This document shows positions 25,090-34,011 of a DNA stretch of 64,000 nt, piece by piece; the stretch's first letter is position 1; every line of letters starts with the position of its first letter. The position numbers and the translations under genes are program-made. The DNA comes from Martinezella tropici (lineage in GTDB: Bacteria > Pseudomonadota > Alphaproteobacteria > Rhizobiales > Rhizobiaceae). The notes under the pieces are model-generated. The model ran no database searches. It was not told the origin of the DNA and was given only the letters and a program-made list of their open reading frames with translations. The stretch is from positions 1-64,000 of the forward strand of contig NZ_VNIP01000020.1 of assembly GCF_008370325.1 (NCBI RefSeq). The letters run 5' to 3'.

Positions 25090-26493
25090 ATGCATGTCCT
25101 CCTGAAGCGCGCTGCCGTTTCGATGATTGCCCTCGTCATGGCGATGCCGCTTTCCGCTGAGGCTCAGACGGCAAAGACTCTGCCGGAAAGCCAGACGCAG
25201 ATGCAGCTTTCCTTCGCTCCGCTGGTCAAGCAGACGGCTGGCGCTGTGGTGAATGTCTATGCAGAGCGTGTCGTGCAGCGTCAGTCCCCCTTCGCCGGCG
25301 ATCCCTTCTTCGAGCAGTTTTTCGGCCAGCGCATGCCGAATCGCACCGAGAAGCAGTCTTCGCTCGGCTCGGGCGTCATCGTGGAGGCAAATGGCACCGT
25401 CATCACCAACAATCACGTCGTCGATGGCGCCGACGACATCAAGATCGCGCTTTCGGATGGCCGCGAGTTTCCCTGCAAGGTCGTTCTGAAGGACGATCGT
25501 GTCGATCTCGCCGTCTTGAAGATCCAGTCGAAGAACGAGAGCTTCCCGGTTCTGCCGCTTAGCAATTCCGATGGCATCGAAGTCGGTGATCTCGTGCTTG
25601 CGATCGGCAATCCTTTCGGCGTCGGACAGACGGTAACGAGCGGTATCGTTTCGGCGCTCGCCCGCAACCAGGTGAAGAACGAGGTCGGCTTCTTCATCCA
25701 GACCGATGCCTCGATCAACCCCGGCAATTCGGGCGGCGCGCTTGTCAACATGACCGGCGAGCTGATCGGGCTCAATACGGCGATCTTCTCCCAGGGTGGC
25801 GGCTCCAACGGTATCGGCTTTGCCATCCCCGCCAATCTGGTCAAGGTCTTCCTTGCCGCGGCCGATCGTGGCGACAAGTCCTTCGAGCGGCCCTACATCG
25901 GCGCTACTTTCGAGCCGGTCACATCCGATGTCGCCGAAGCGCTTGGCCTGGACAAGGTGCGCGGCGCGCTGGTAACCAAGGTGGTCGATGGCGGCCCGGC
26001 AGCCAAGGCCGGTCTCAAGCCGGGCGAGGTGATCACGGCGCTGAACAATATCTCCATCGAGCATCCGGATGCGCTCGGCTATCGCCTGACGACGGCCGGT
26101 CTCGGCGCGACCGTGTCGCTGACCGTGCTTGACAACGGCAAGGAACATCAGACCACGATGACGCTTGCCGCAGCGCCTGAATCCATCCCGCGCGATGAGC
26201 GGGTGATCGAGGGCAACAATCCCTTCTCCGGCGCAACCGTTGCCAATCTTTCGCCGCGGGTTGCCGATGACCTGCATCTGCCGCCGGATTCCACGGGCGT
26301 CGTCATCGAAAGCCTGAAACAGAACTCGCCGGCCGATCGACTGGGATTTGCCGCGCGCGATATCGTCATTTCCATCAATGGCGTGGCGATCAATACGACC
26401 GAGATTCTCCAGCGGACCGTCACGTCAAACCCAAGCTTCTGGCGCGTCGAGATCGAGCGTGACGGCCAGCGCATCCGGCAGTTTTTCCGATGA
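25090..26493 (+). CDS. HtrA/DegP-type periplasmic serine protease
   Basis: The 467-residue product has a signal peptide (about 1-26), a trypsin-like domain with His109 (TNNHVVDG), Asp139 (DRVDLAVL) and Ser214 (NPGNSGGA), and two C-terminal PDZ domains (about 265-350 and 380-465). This is the layout of Do-type quality-control proteases. The stop overlaps the rarA start (ATGA), so the two genes are coupled although their products act in different compartments. Confidence 0.95.
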   Translation: MHVLLKRAAVSMIALVMAMPLSAEAQTAKTLPESQTQMQLSFAPLVKQTAGAVVNVYAERVVQRQSPFAGDPFFEQFFGQRMPNRTEKQSSLGSGVIVEANGTVITNNHVVDGADDIKIALSDGREFPCKVVLKDDRVDLAVLKIQSKNESFPVLPLSNSDGIEVGDLVLAIGNPFGVGQTVTSGIVSALARNQVKNEVGFFIQTDASINPGNSGGALVNMTGELIGLNTAIFSQGGGSNGIGFAIPANLVKVFLAAADRGDKSFERPYIGATFEPVTSDVAEALGLDKVRGALVTKVVDGGPAAKAGLKPGEVITALNNISIEHPDALGYRLTTAGLGATVSLTVLDNGKEHQTTMTLAAAPESIPRDERVIEGNNPFSGATVANLSPRVADDLHLPPDSTGVVIESLKQNSPADRLGFAARDIVISINGVAINTTEILQRTVTSNPSFWRVEIERDGQRIRQFFR

Positions 26494-27806
26494 GCAATGA
26501 TCTGTTTGCACCGCGGATACCGGAGGAGGTCGCCAACAAGCGGCCTCTCGCCGACCGTCTGCGGCCGCAAACACTTGCCGAAGTCACCGGTCAGGCACAT
26601 CTGACCGGCGAGGATGGCGTACTGCGCCGGATGATCGAGGCAGGCTCGCTGGGGTCTATGATCTTCTGGGGACCGCCCGGCACCGGCAAGACGACCGTTG
26701 CAAGGTTGCTTTCGGGCGAGGCGGGTCTCGCCTTCGAACAGATTTCGGCGATCTTTTCCGGTGTTGCCGATCTGAAGAAGGTGTTCGAGGCGGCGCGGTT
26801 GCGCCGCATGGATGGCCGCCAGACCCTGCTGTTCGTCGACGAGATCCATCGCTTCAATCGCGCGCAGCAGGATAGCTTCCTGCCCGTGATGGAAGACGGC
26901 ACCGTCATTCTTGTCGGAGCGACGACGGAAAATCCCTCCTTCGAACTCAACGCCGCTCTCCTCTCCCGCGCGCGCGTCCTGACGTTCAGCTCGCATGACG
27001 AGGAAAGCCTGGAGGAGCTGTTGCGCCGGGCCGAAACGGTGGAGGGCAAGCCGCTGCCGTTGACGGACGATGCCCGTGCCAGCCTGATCCGCATGGCCGA
27101 TGGCGATGGCCGCTCGGTACTGACGCTGGCCGAAGAGGTCTGGCGTGCCGCGCGCAAGGACGAGCTTTTCGATCCCGATATGCTGGTCAAGATCGTCCAG
27201 CGCCGCGCTCCGGTCTATGACAAGGCGCAGGATGGGCACTACAACCTGATATCGGCGCTGCACAAGTCGGTTCGTGGCTCCGATCCGGACGCCGCGCTCT
27301 ACTATCTCGCTCGCATGTTCGATGCAGGCGAGGATCCGCTCTATCTGGGGCGCCGGCTGGTGCGCATGGCGGTGGAGGATATCGGGCTTGCCGATCCGCA
27401 GGCGCTTGTCATCTGCAATGCTGCCAAGGACGCCTATGATTATCTCGGGTCACCTGAGGGTGAATTGGCGCTAGCGCAGGCCTGCGTCTATCTCGCCACC
27501 GCCCCGAAATCAAATGCCGTCTACACGGCCTTCAAGGCCGCGACCCAGGCCGCCAAGCAGAACGGCTCTCTGCTGCCGCCCAAGCACATCCTGAATGCGC
27601 CGACGAAGCTGATGCGTACCGAAGGCTACGGCGACGGCTATCGCTACGATCACGACGAACCCGATGCCTTTTCAGGCCAGAATTATTTTCCGGAAAAGAT
27701 GGGCCGCCAGACGTTCTACGATCCGCCGGAACGCGGCTTCGAGCGCGAGATTCGCAAGCGGCTGGACTGGTGGTCGAAGCTGCGCAAGGAGCGCGGCGAG
27801 CGCTAG
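26490..27806 (+). CDS. rarA: Replication-associated recombination protein RarA (MgsA)
   Basis: RarA is an AAA+ ATPase of the clamp-loader clade acting at stalled replication forks. The 438-residue product has Walker A GPPGTGKTT at 61-69, Walker B LLFVDEIHRF near 112, and the C-terminal tetramerisation domain including the LYYLARMFDAGEDPLYLGRRLVRMAVEDIGLAD pattern. It overlaps the upstream protease gene. Confidence 0.95.
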   Translation: MSNDLFAPRIPEEVANKRPLADRLRPQTLAEVTGQAHLTGEDGVLRRMIEAGSLGSMIFWGPPGTGKTTVARLLSGEAGLAFEQISAIFSGVADLKKVFEAARLRRMDGRQTLLFVDEIHRFNRAQQDSFLPVMEDGTVILVGATTENPSFELNAALLSRARVLTFSSHDEESLEELLRRAETVEGKPLPLTDDARASLIRMADGDGRSVLTLAEEVWRAARKDELFDPDMLVKIVQRRAPVYDKAQDGHYNLISALHKSVRGSDPDAALYYLARMFDAGEDPLYLGRRLVRMAVEDIGLADPQALVICNAAKDAYDYLGSPEGELALAQACVYLATAPKSNAVYTAFKAATQAAKQNGSLLPPKHILNAPTKLMRTEGYGDGYRYDHDEPDAFSGQNYFPEKMGRQTFYDPPERGFEREIRKRLDWWSKLRKERGER

Positions 27807-27814
27807 AAGCCGCG

Positions 27815-28147
27815 TTATCTGCCGCTGGCGGTTTCCTGCGGCGCTTTCTGCATGCGGGGAGCCGGTGCCGCATCGACGATCTTCACGCTCGATTCAGCCA
27901 GTCCGTTGTGGCCTTCCATATCGACGACGAGATGCCAGTGACCGGATTCCGGGATGGTCAGTCGGATCGGCGATTTCTTGGCGACGCCGCCGATAAACTG
28001 GTGCTTGAGGGTTTCCGTGAAGCGCTCGAAATTCGAGCCGCTCATCAGCCTGACATTGGCGATGGCCGAGAGGGTGATTTCGATCACCGTTCCGGCGCGC
28101 TGTTCTTTGAGATCGTAGTGGCTGTAGCGGAAGGCAGGCTTCGACAT
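27815..28147 (-). CDS. DUF1883 protein
   Basis: The 110-residue product begins MSKPAFRYSHYDLKEQRAGTVIEI and contains IRLTIPESGHWHLVVDMEG, the pattern of the DUF1883 family, a small beta-rich protein of unknown role. The proline/alanine-rich tail is variable. It converges on rarA with eight bases between stops. Confidence 0.8.
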   Translation of the reverse strand: MSKPAFRYSHYDLKEQRAGTVIEITLSAIANVRLMSGSNFERFTETLKHQFIGGVAKKSPIRLTIPESGHWHLVVDMEGHNGLAESSVKIVDAAPAPRMQKAPQETASGR

Positions 28148-28242
28148 GGGTTTCTGTTCTATGGATATCTGGCCGGAAGCTTAACTGAGGGCGGTTAAGG
28201 AAGCGTTCGGCGGGATATTGTCGAAGCCTGCGTGGGATAGGT

Positions 28243-28512
28243 TTAGTGCAGATTGGATGAGGTTGGGACGAAGCCGTCCAGGTCGAGGATGGCGCCTTCG
28301 GGCGCATGGCAGATGTCGGCAGGATTGTGGTTGCATTCCTCGGAGGCGAAGTGCAGAGCCGCCGCTTCGCTGCGGAACAGACCGCCGACAAGGCCCTGCC
28401 GGTCTTGAACGATCCAGGCGCCGCGGCGATCGCGCCCAATGATGAAGCGGGCCGGGGCCGGCGAAATCGGGCTGTGAGCCGAACGGCGCTGAATATGCTG
28501 TGCGTTTGCCAT
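28243..28512 (-). CDS. Small conserved hypothetical protein
   Basis: The 89-residue product is not a family I can name. RFIIGRDRRGAWIVQDRQGLVGGLFRSEAAALHFASEE looks like a small folded unit of the kind often seen in rhizobial hypothetical proteins. AGAGGAAAC lies upstream of the ATG. It follows another small gene in the same direction (28547-28744), so they may be co-transcribed. Confidence 0.65.
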   Translation of the reverse strand: MANAQHIQRRSAHSPISPAPARFIIGRDRRGAWIVQDRQGLVGGLFRSEAAALHFASEECNHNPADICHAPEGAILDLDGFVPTSSNLH

Positions 28513-28546
28513 GTCTATGTTTCCTCTTTGATCTCTTCGGTTTCGC

Positions 28547-28744
28547 TCAGTGTCCGGTCAGGCGCAGCACTATCTGCAGGCCGCCGGCGATCAGGAGGAC
28601 AAGTCCGAGGCGCGGAGCGACGGAACGAAGCCCGTTCAGTAATGCGTCCGAAGAGATGGGCCACTCGCTTCTTGCGAGTGTCGCCGTACGAGGGCGTTGG
28701 AGGGGATCGGCGGATAGGCCGGCATGCGTATGGCGTGACATCAT
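28547..28744 (-). CDS. Small single-helix membrane protein
   Basis: The 65-residue product starts at tandem ATG codons (28744 and 28741) preceded by AAAGGAAC, a strong ribosome site. The N-terminal half is hydrophilic. The C-terminal 20 residues (LGLVLLIAGGLQIVLRL) form one likely membrane helix. No function can be assigned. Gene status rests on the ribosome site and spacing to the next gene. Confidence 0.55.
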   Translation of the reverse strand: MMSRHTHAGLSADPLQRPRTATLARSEWPISSDALLNGLRSVAPRLGLVLLIAGGLQIVLRLTGH

Positions 28745-28885
28745 AGTTCCTTTCAGTGTCACCGGCACCGCTGGTCCGATGAGACCATTTCCGGTGCTAC
28801 GCTGTTGAATCTATGAGGGAGTTGCTAGGTTTTCCATTTGCCTGAAAGGGCAAAAATATAAAAATCTCATAGGGATGGCGCGGTT

Positions 28886-29815
28886 TCACAATCCCAGGCG
28901 ATAGGCATGGCGCGAGGCGAACCGGCCGCTTCCGTCGAGCTGAAACGGTGTGATTGCTGCTTGGATGGCCACAGCCGTCTCTCTGGTGACGCTAACCAAG
29001 GGCAAGCGTACATCCGCCTCGATATCCCTGACCAATGACATGGTGTGCTTGACCGTTGCCGGTTCGCTTTCGCGGGCCAGCGCGCTGAATAATGGCTGCA
29101 GGCGCTCGTCTATGGATCGGGCAGCGCTGACGTTGCCGCAGGCAGCCGAATGCTGCATGGATCGAAAGAGGCGTGGAACGATATTGGCCGCACTGGAGAA
29201 GCAGCCATGACCATGCGCCGTGGTGAAGCCGAGCGCGCTGGCATCGTTCGACGTAAAGAGCCCGAACCGTTCCGGCCAGAGATCGATTCGCGAGACGTCA
29301 CCGCTGCCGTCGGCGATCCCGATGATTCCCGGAATCTTCGCCAGCTGCGCGACCGTCGCCAGCGCGAGGTCGACCGCGGTATGCGATGGTTGGTTGTGGA
29401 CGATGATCGGCAGCTCGGTCTGTGCCGCAAGTCGCGCGAAGTGGTGAAGCACGCCCTTCTGCGTCGGCTTGGAATAATAGGGCACTGTCACAAGGGCAGC
29501 ATCGGCGCCAAGTCGCTGCGCCTGTATGGTTTCCTTTATGGTCGTCGCCGTATCGTTGGTTCCCGTTGCGACAATGACGGGCACCTTGTCCTCGGAAAGT
29601 TCGACGCAGATTTCAATGGCGCGAATGCGCTCGGTCTCTGTCAGTGTCGGACCTTCGCCCGTTAGCGAACAGACCAGCAGCCCGTCGATGCCGCTCAGCA
29701 GCTGCCATTCCACATGCGCCATCAAGGCGACGCTATCGAAAGCGCCATCATGAAACGGGGTGATAAGGGCGGTGATCGCACCGCCGATACGTCTCTGAAA
29801 AGTGGGACTGTTCAT
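28886..29815 (-). CDS. DapA-family (dihydrodipicolinate synthase-like) protein lacking the Schiff-base lysine
   Basis: The 309-residue product follows the (beta/alpha)8 pattern of the DapA/NAL family: SLTGEGPTLTETER near 50 and VPYYSKPTQKG near 111-120. The catalytic segment reads GIIGIADGSGD, with Ala168 (codon GCC) where the family has lysine (GIKEATGD). The YNVPSRT segment is HNQPSHT, so the substrate-binding arginine is also changed. It may have a different chemistry or be a non-catalytic paralogue. No lysine-pathway gene is adjacent. Confidence 0.85.
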   Translation of the reverse strand: MNSPTFQRRIGGAITALITPFHDGAFDSVALMAHVEWQLLSGIDGLLVCSLTGEGPTLTETERIRAIEICVELSEDKVPVIVATGTNDTATTIKETIQAQRLGADAALVTVPYYSKPTQKGVLHHFARLAAQTELPIIVHNQPSHTAVDLALATVAQLAKIPGIIGIADGSGDVSRIDLWPERFGLFTSNDASALGFTTAHGHGCFSSAANIVPRLFRSMQHSAACGNVSAARSIDERLQPLFSALARESEPATVKHTMSLVRDIEADVRLPLVSVTRETAVAIQAAITPFQLDGSGRFASRHAYRLGL

Positions 29816-29827
29816 GTCGGCTGCGTC

Positions 29828-30055
29828 TCAGAGGTAATGTAGTACGATAAAGAGCTCCAGGCCGCCGAGAAGCAGGCCGAAGGCGAACATGGCCTGAAAG
29901 GTGCGCTTTTCGCGGATCTGACGATTTTTAAGCAGGCGCTGGCGCCGGCCTTTTACGCCTGGGGCCGCTGCCGCAACGCGGTAATGTCTCTTATCGCTGT
30001 TATGAACGAGGACACGGATGGTGTCAGTCAGATTGGGTGCGTGCGTGTCGAGCAT
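29828..30055 (-). CDS. Small membrane protein, unknown function
   Basis: I chose the ATG at 30055, preceded by GGAG at good spacing, giving 75 residues (MLDTHAPNLTDTIRVLVHNS). The middle is strongly basic (KGRRQRLLKNRQIREKR), and the C-terminal 20 residues form a membrane helix (AMFAFGLLLGGLELFIVLHYL). The frame is open further upstream without recognisable sequence. It ends 12 bases upstream of the DapA-like gene and is probably co-transcribed with it. Confidence 0.6.
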   Translation of the reverse strand: MLDTHAPNLTDTIRVLVHNSDKRHYRVAAAAPGVKGRRQRLLKNRQIREKRTFQAMFAFGLLLGGLELFIVLHYL

Positions 30056-30234
30056 GGGTCTATCTCCATATTCCACCGCAAGCGTAACGCCGGCCGCCAT
30101 AGGAAATCCATTCGCGGGGAAAGGCGAAGAAGTAAGTGAGATATAAAGGGCCGGCATTCCCGGATTTTGCCCGGCAACTGGCTTGTGGCCCGCTGCCGGA
30201 AAGGAAGCTGCCGTTGGCGGCAATCGACCGCCAG

Positions 30235-31251
30235 CTAGGCAGCATCCTGCTGGTTCTTTTGGTCGAGCTGCGTCACCAGCGCCAGGATGGTTGCCGAGAC
30301 CGGCGTCGGCACATTTGCGAGCTTGCCGAGCGAAACGACGACACCGACAAGAGGCGTGATTTCCAGTGCTTTGCCGGCAAGCAGATCCTGCAGCATCGAG
30401 GTGCGCACAGGGCCGATCTGACGCGAGCGGTCGAGGCGCTCTTCGATCGAGATGGCGATATGCGATCCCAAGGCCTCGGCGACAGCCTTCACTTCGCTCA
30501 TCACCTGGCCGACCATGGTTGCCAGCGCCGGGTCATCCATGATGTCGGACATCAATCCCCTGGTCAGTGCGCTGATCGGGTTGAAGGCGGCGTTGCCCAT
30601 CAGCTTGCTCCAGATATCGTCGCGAATGTGCGTGGAAATGGAGATGTTGACGCCCGCCCTCTGCAGTAGTGCCGCGATGGCTTCTATGTCGGCGGTCGTT
30701 TCGCCAGACGGCTCGCCGAGGATGAAATGGCCGTTGTTGGCGAGCTTGATCTCGCCTGGCCCGACGACCTCCGCGCCTTGATAGGCGACGCAGCCGATCA
30801 CGCGCTCCGGCCCGATCAGGCGCCAGAGATCGCCGTTCGGATCGAGCTCCTCCATCTGGTGCTCCGCATGGCCGCTCTGCCTGTCCCGGTGAAAATACCA
30901 CCAAGGCACGCCGTTGAGGATCATGACGACGCGAGTGCCTGAATGCAGCAGTTTCGCAATGCCGGGGACGGCTGCGGCAAGCTGATGGCCCTTGAGACCG
31001 GTGATGACGAGATCCTGCGGCGGCAGCTCGCCCGCATCGGCCGTTGCCGTCATCCGCGCCACGAGAGGGCTGTCTGCCCCGGCTTCCCAAAGGCGTATGC
31101 CGCCAGCGCGAATGGCCTCCAGATGAGCTCCGCGTGCGACGACGGAGACCTGCGTCTGCGCTCCTTCAGAGGAAGCGAGCTTTGCGGCGATGGCGCCACC
31201 CAGCGCGCCGGCGCCGTAGACACAGATGTTCTTGAAGGAAGAAGACGTCAT
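30235..31251 (-). CDS. Ketopantoate reductase-like protein (ApbA/PanE family)
   Basis: The 338-residue product begins with a Rossmann motif (VYGAGALGGAIAAKL, about 11-25) binding NADP(H). The C-terminal ApbA domain includes the DDIWSKLMGNAAFNPISALT segment, with the family lysine and asparagine positions. PanE reduces 2-dehydropantoate in coenzyme A synthesis, but this family has many paralogues with other substrates, so I leave the symbol empty. Confidence 0.87.
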   Translation of the reverse strand: MTSSSFKNICVYGAGALGGAIAAKLASSEGAQTQVSVVARGAHLEAIRAGGIRLWEAGADSPLVARMTATADAGELPPQDLVITGLKGHQLAAAVPGIAKLLHSGTRVVMILNGVPWWYFHRDRQSGHAEHQMEELDPNGDLWRLIGPERVIGCVAYQGAEVVGPGEIKLANNGHFILGEPSGETTADIEAIAALLQRAGVNISISTHIRDDIWSKLMGNAAFNPISALTRGLMSDIMDDPALATMVGQVMSEVKAVAEALGSHIAISIEERLDRSRQIGPVRTSMLQDLLAGKALEITPLVGVVVSLGKLANVPTPVSATILALVTQLDQKNQQDAA

Positions 31252-31766
31252 GGCTTGATGCTCCGAATGAAATCGCCTGTTCAGAAGAGATATGTCGCGC
31301 TTTCGATTTGGCGAAGGGTCTTTGAGGCTTCAGGCAATTGGAATTGAAAATCGCCGAACCTTCCTCTACGTTACAAACTTATGGAAATTTCACCGTGCTC
31401 GCCCGAGCGCGAGTGAAATCAATCCGGCATGGAAACTGCTTCCAGGTTTTTCTGCCGGCATCGATCGATGCGGATTTCCGTCGTGCCGTTCAAGGAGCAA
31501 TGGCAACGCGATATCTATCGCGAGGGGCTGCAACGCGCCGGCTTCTGGAAGCCTCTCCCGAATTCGGTTCAGCGTAGCGGCGATCCCTGACGCAAGGATG
31601 ATCATCGCGATTAGCATGAGTGTTTTCCGATCATCACAGGCTCGGGCTAGTCTTTACCACAATCGCGTCCTAACCTCCGCTAGATCGCTCTGGACCAAGG
31701 ACAACCGGTGCGCTATCGATTTCTCAATTGTCCTTTCTAAGTTGATGAATTCGCCGGGGAAGATCG
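31252..31766. other. Long intergenic region before the motor-like cassette
   Basis: These 515 bases hold no gene that I can support. A 75-codon frame on the minus strand (31390-31617) starts with a hydrophobic stretch but has only a weak GGAAA ribosome site and no recognisable family. The region should contain the promoter of the four-gene locus beginning at 31767 and of the divergent PanE-like gene. It appears somewhat richer in A+T than its flanks. Confidence 0.4.
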
Positions 31767-33215
31767 TTGCGTTTCGAAGCCCTCAACCGTCTCTGGGACA
31801 GCGTTCGGGAGACCAGCCATGATTTCCGTGCCTCGACGGACGTTTTTCCCGTCGTCGATATCGAAAAGCTAGGTGCGACCCTCGATCTGAAGGAAAAGGG
31901 TGCCGCCGCCGGGCGTCAGAACCGGCCGCCGCCGGATGCGCAGTCGCATGACGAGACGGAGCAGCGCATCGTCACTTGGGTCGAAGCGGAAAAGAAGAGT
32001 TCCTACCAGATCCTCGAAGACCAGTTTCAAACTTTCGACAGCCGCTTGCGCAACCTCGATTTCGAAGGGCAATTCGGGCTGATCCGCCAGGCGAATGCCT
32101 CCAGCGTCTCCGACTTCAAGGCGGAGGTTGCAAGCGGCGTCGACGAACTGCATGGCCTGCGCCGCAAGCTGAAGACAGCCGAGGATGAGATGGTCGGCTT
32201 TAAGGCCACGCACAAGCTGCAGCGCGCCGCGAAGGTTTCCAGCCATGCGGCATGGGGTTTCAAGGTCTCATTGATCGTCTTCCTCGTCCTCATCGAAATG
32301 GTGATGAACGGCAGCTTTCTCGCTAAGGGAAGCGAACAGGGCATCGTCGGCGGCGTGACTGAGGCGGCCGCCTTCGCCTTCCTGAACATCGGCACCGCGC
32401 TGATGTTCTCCTTCTTCTGCGTCCGCTTCCTCGTGCATCGATCCTTTGCACTGAAGCTGCTGGGCCTGCTTGGGCTTGTCGCCTATGTCGCCGTGGCGTT
32501 AGGCATCAACATCGCGCTGGCACATTATCGTGAGGTCTCGGCGACGATCCTGAGCGGTGCCGGCGCCGAGGTGATACAGCGCCTGAAGGCAGCACCTCTC
32601 GGATTGCAGGAGCTGAATTCCTGGATGCTCTTTGCCATTGGCCTGATGTTCTCGCTCGTCGCCTTCATCGACGGCTGCTATCTGACCGATCCCTATCCCG
32701 GCTTTGCCGGCGTGCAGAAGCGCCTGGATGCGGCGAGGGACAATTACATCGACCGCAAGCTCGATCTGATCGAGGACCTTCGCGAGATCCGCGACGAGCA
32801 CAACAGCAAGATCGAGGAAATCATCCGCGACCTCTCGCTGCGCCGGCAGGAGACATCAGCCATCATCGCTCATCGCGCCAGGACGGCCGGTCTCTTTGCC
32901 GAACACCAGAACCATCTCGAGCGCGCCGCCAACGTGCTCCTCACCTCCTACCGCGATGCCAACAGGGCCGCACGCACCGAGCCGGAACCATCCTACTTCA
33001 ATGCCGCCTACAAGATGGAGCGCCTGACGCCTGTCATACGCAGCGAAGAGGAATGGGACGACAAGGTTCTGGGCTCGCGCATCCAGGGTGCGCAGACGGA
33101 GCTTTCGGAACAGATCAAGCAGATCGGCGACGAATTCGAGCGTGCCATCGAGAAATATCATCAGCTCGATAATCTTTTCCCGGAGAGCATCCTTGGCGCG
33201 ACGCAAGCGGCGTAG
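31767..33215 (+). CDS. Membrane protein with four helices flanked by coiled coils (motor-like locus, gene 1)
   Basis: The 482-residue product starts at TTG, preceded by GGGGAAG at good spacing. Residues 60-150 are charged and heptad-like. Four hydrophobic helices follow at about 165-182, 198-224, 229-252 and 286-303, then a second long charged helical region (310-470) with clusters such as KLDLIEDLREIRDEHNSKIE. No enzyme motif is visible and I do not recognise the family. The 23-base overlap with gene 2 and tight packing with genes 3 and 4 indicate a joint complex in the inner membrane. Confidence 0.85.
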   Translation: MRFEALNRLWDSVRETSHDFRASTDVFPVVDIEKLGATLDLKEKGAAAGRQNRPPPDAQSHDETEQRIVTWVEAEKKSSYQILEDQFQTFDSRLRNLDFEGQFGLIRQANASSVSDFKAEVASGVDELHGLRRKLKTAEDEMVGFKATHKLQRAAKVSSHAAWGFKVSLIVFLVLIEMVMNGSFLAKGSEQGIVGGVTEAAAFAFLNIGTALMFSFFCVRFLVHRSFALKLLGLLGLVAYVAVALGINIALAHYREVSATILSGAGAEVIQRLKAAPLGLQELNSWMLFAIGLMFSLVAFIDGCYLTDPYPGFAGVQKRLDAARDNYIDRKLDLIEDLREIRDEHNSKIEEIIRDLSLRRQETSAIIAHRARTAGLFAEHQNHLERAANVLLTSYRDANRAARTEPEPSYFNAAYKMERLTPVIRSEEEWDDKVLGSRIQGAQTELSEQIKQIGDEFERAIEKYHQLDNLFPESILGATQAA

Positions 33216-34011
33216 CCGGCGCGGCGGATCCGCCGGCCTCATCATCGCAACGGTTTGTCTCGCGGTCCTGTCGCTGGGGATCGTCGGGGCCTATGGCTGG
33301 CTGCGCTACAAGGCAAGCGGCAACGTCGCCATCGACCAGGCGTCGCTCTGCCCGGTGGACGGCCCGAAGGCGGAAATCGCCATCCTGCTCGATGTCACCG
33401 ATCCGATCGCCGACACGACGGCGCTCGATCTGCGCAACCAGTTCCAGAAGATCGTGGCAGATGTGCCGATCGGCGGCGCGATCGATATCTACGCGCTGAC
33501 CGAGAAGGAGGGCGAGCTGATCCAGACCTTCCACGGCTGCAACCCGGGAAGCGGCGCCAACGTCGACGAATGGACCAGCAATCCGCGTCTGGCGCAAGCA
33601 CGATGGGAGAAGGGGTTCCAGAAGCCGCTCGCCGATATCGCCGGCAAGCTGACTGCGGGCGAGTCCGGCAGGCTGTCGCCGATCATGGCAGCCATCCAGA
33701 AGATCAATCTGGAGGTCTTTGCCAACGCACCGGCCGGTTTGCCGAAGCGCCTCTACATCGCCTCCGACATGATCGAGCACACCGCCGCCTTCTCCAACTA
33801 TCGGGATGGCGTCTCCTATCAGAAATACCAGCACAGCCCGGCCAACGACCAGTTTCGCACGTCATTGAATGGCGTTGCGGTCAAGATCCTTGCCTTTCAA
33901 AGGCCGAACATGAAGTTCAGCATGGAGGATCTTGCGAACTTCTGGGCGCAATGGATCAAGAATAGCAACGGTGATTTCGGCGGCTTTGTGCGGCTGGAGG
34001 GGATACGCTGA
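33193..34011 (+). CDS. Membrane-anchored protein resembling a von Willebrand A domain (motor-like locus, gene 2)
   Basis: I chose the TTG at 33193, seven bases after GGAGAG, giving 272 residues with a basic start (ARRKRRSRR), one membrane helix (about 14-36) and a periplasmic domain. The pattern AEIAILLDVTD (61-70), then alternating helices and KRLYIASDMIEHT (185-197), resembles a vWA fold, but the metal-site motif DxSxS is absent. ATG starts upstream lie inside gene 1 and give unrelated residues. It overlaps gene 1 by 23 bases and gene 3 by one. The function is unknown; the fold is an inference. Confidence 0.8.
   Translation: MARRKRRSRRGGSAGLIIATVCLAVLSLGIVGAYGWLRYKASGNVAIDQASLCPVDGPKAEIAILLDVTDPIADTTALDLRNQFQKIVADVPIGGAIDIYALTEKEGELIQTFHGCNPGSGANVDEWTSNPRLAQARWEKGFQKPLADIAGKLTAGESGRLSPIMAAIQKINLEVFANAPAGLPKRLYIASDMIEHTAAFSNYRDGVSYQKYQHSPANDQFRTSLNGVAVKILAFQRPNMKFSMEDLANFWAQWIKNSNGDFGGFVRLEGIR

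Noticed and set aside
31390..31617. 75-codon minus frame with a hydrophobic start
   Set aside because: Weak ribosome site, low-complexity remainder and no homologue pattern.
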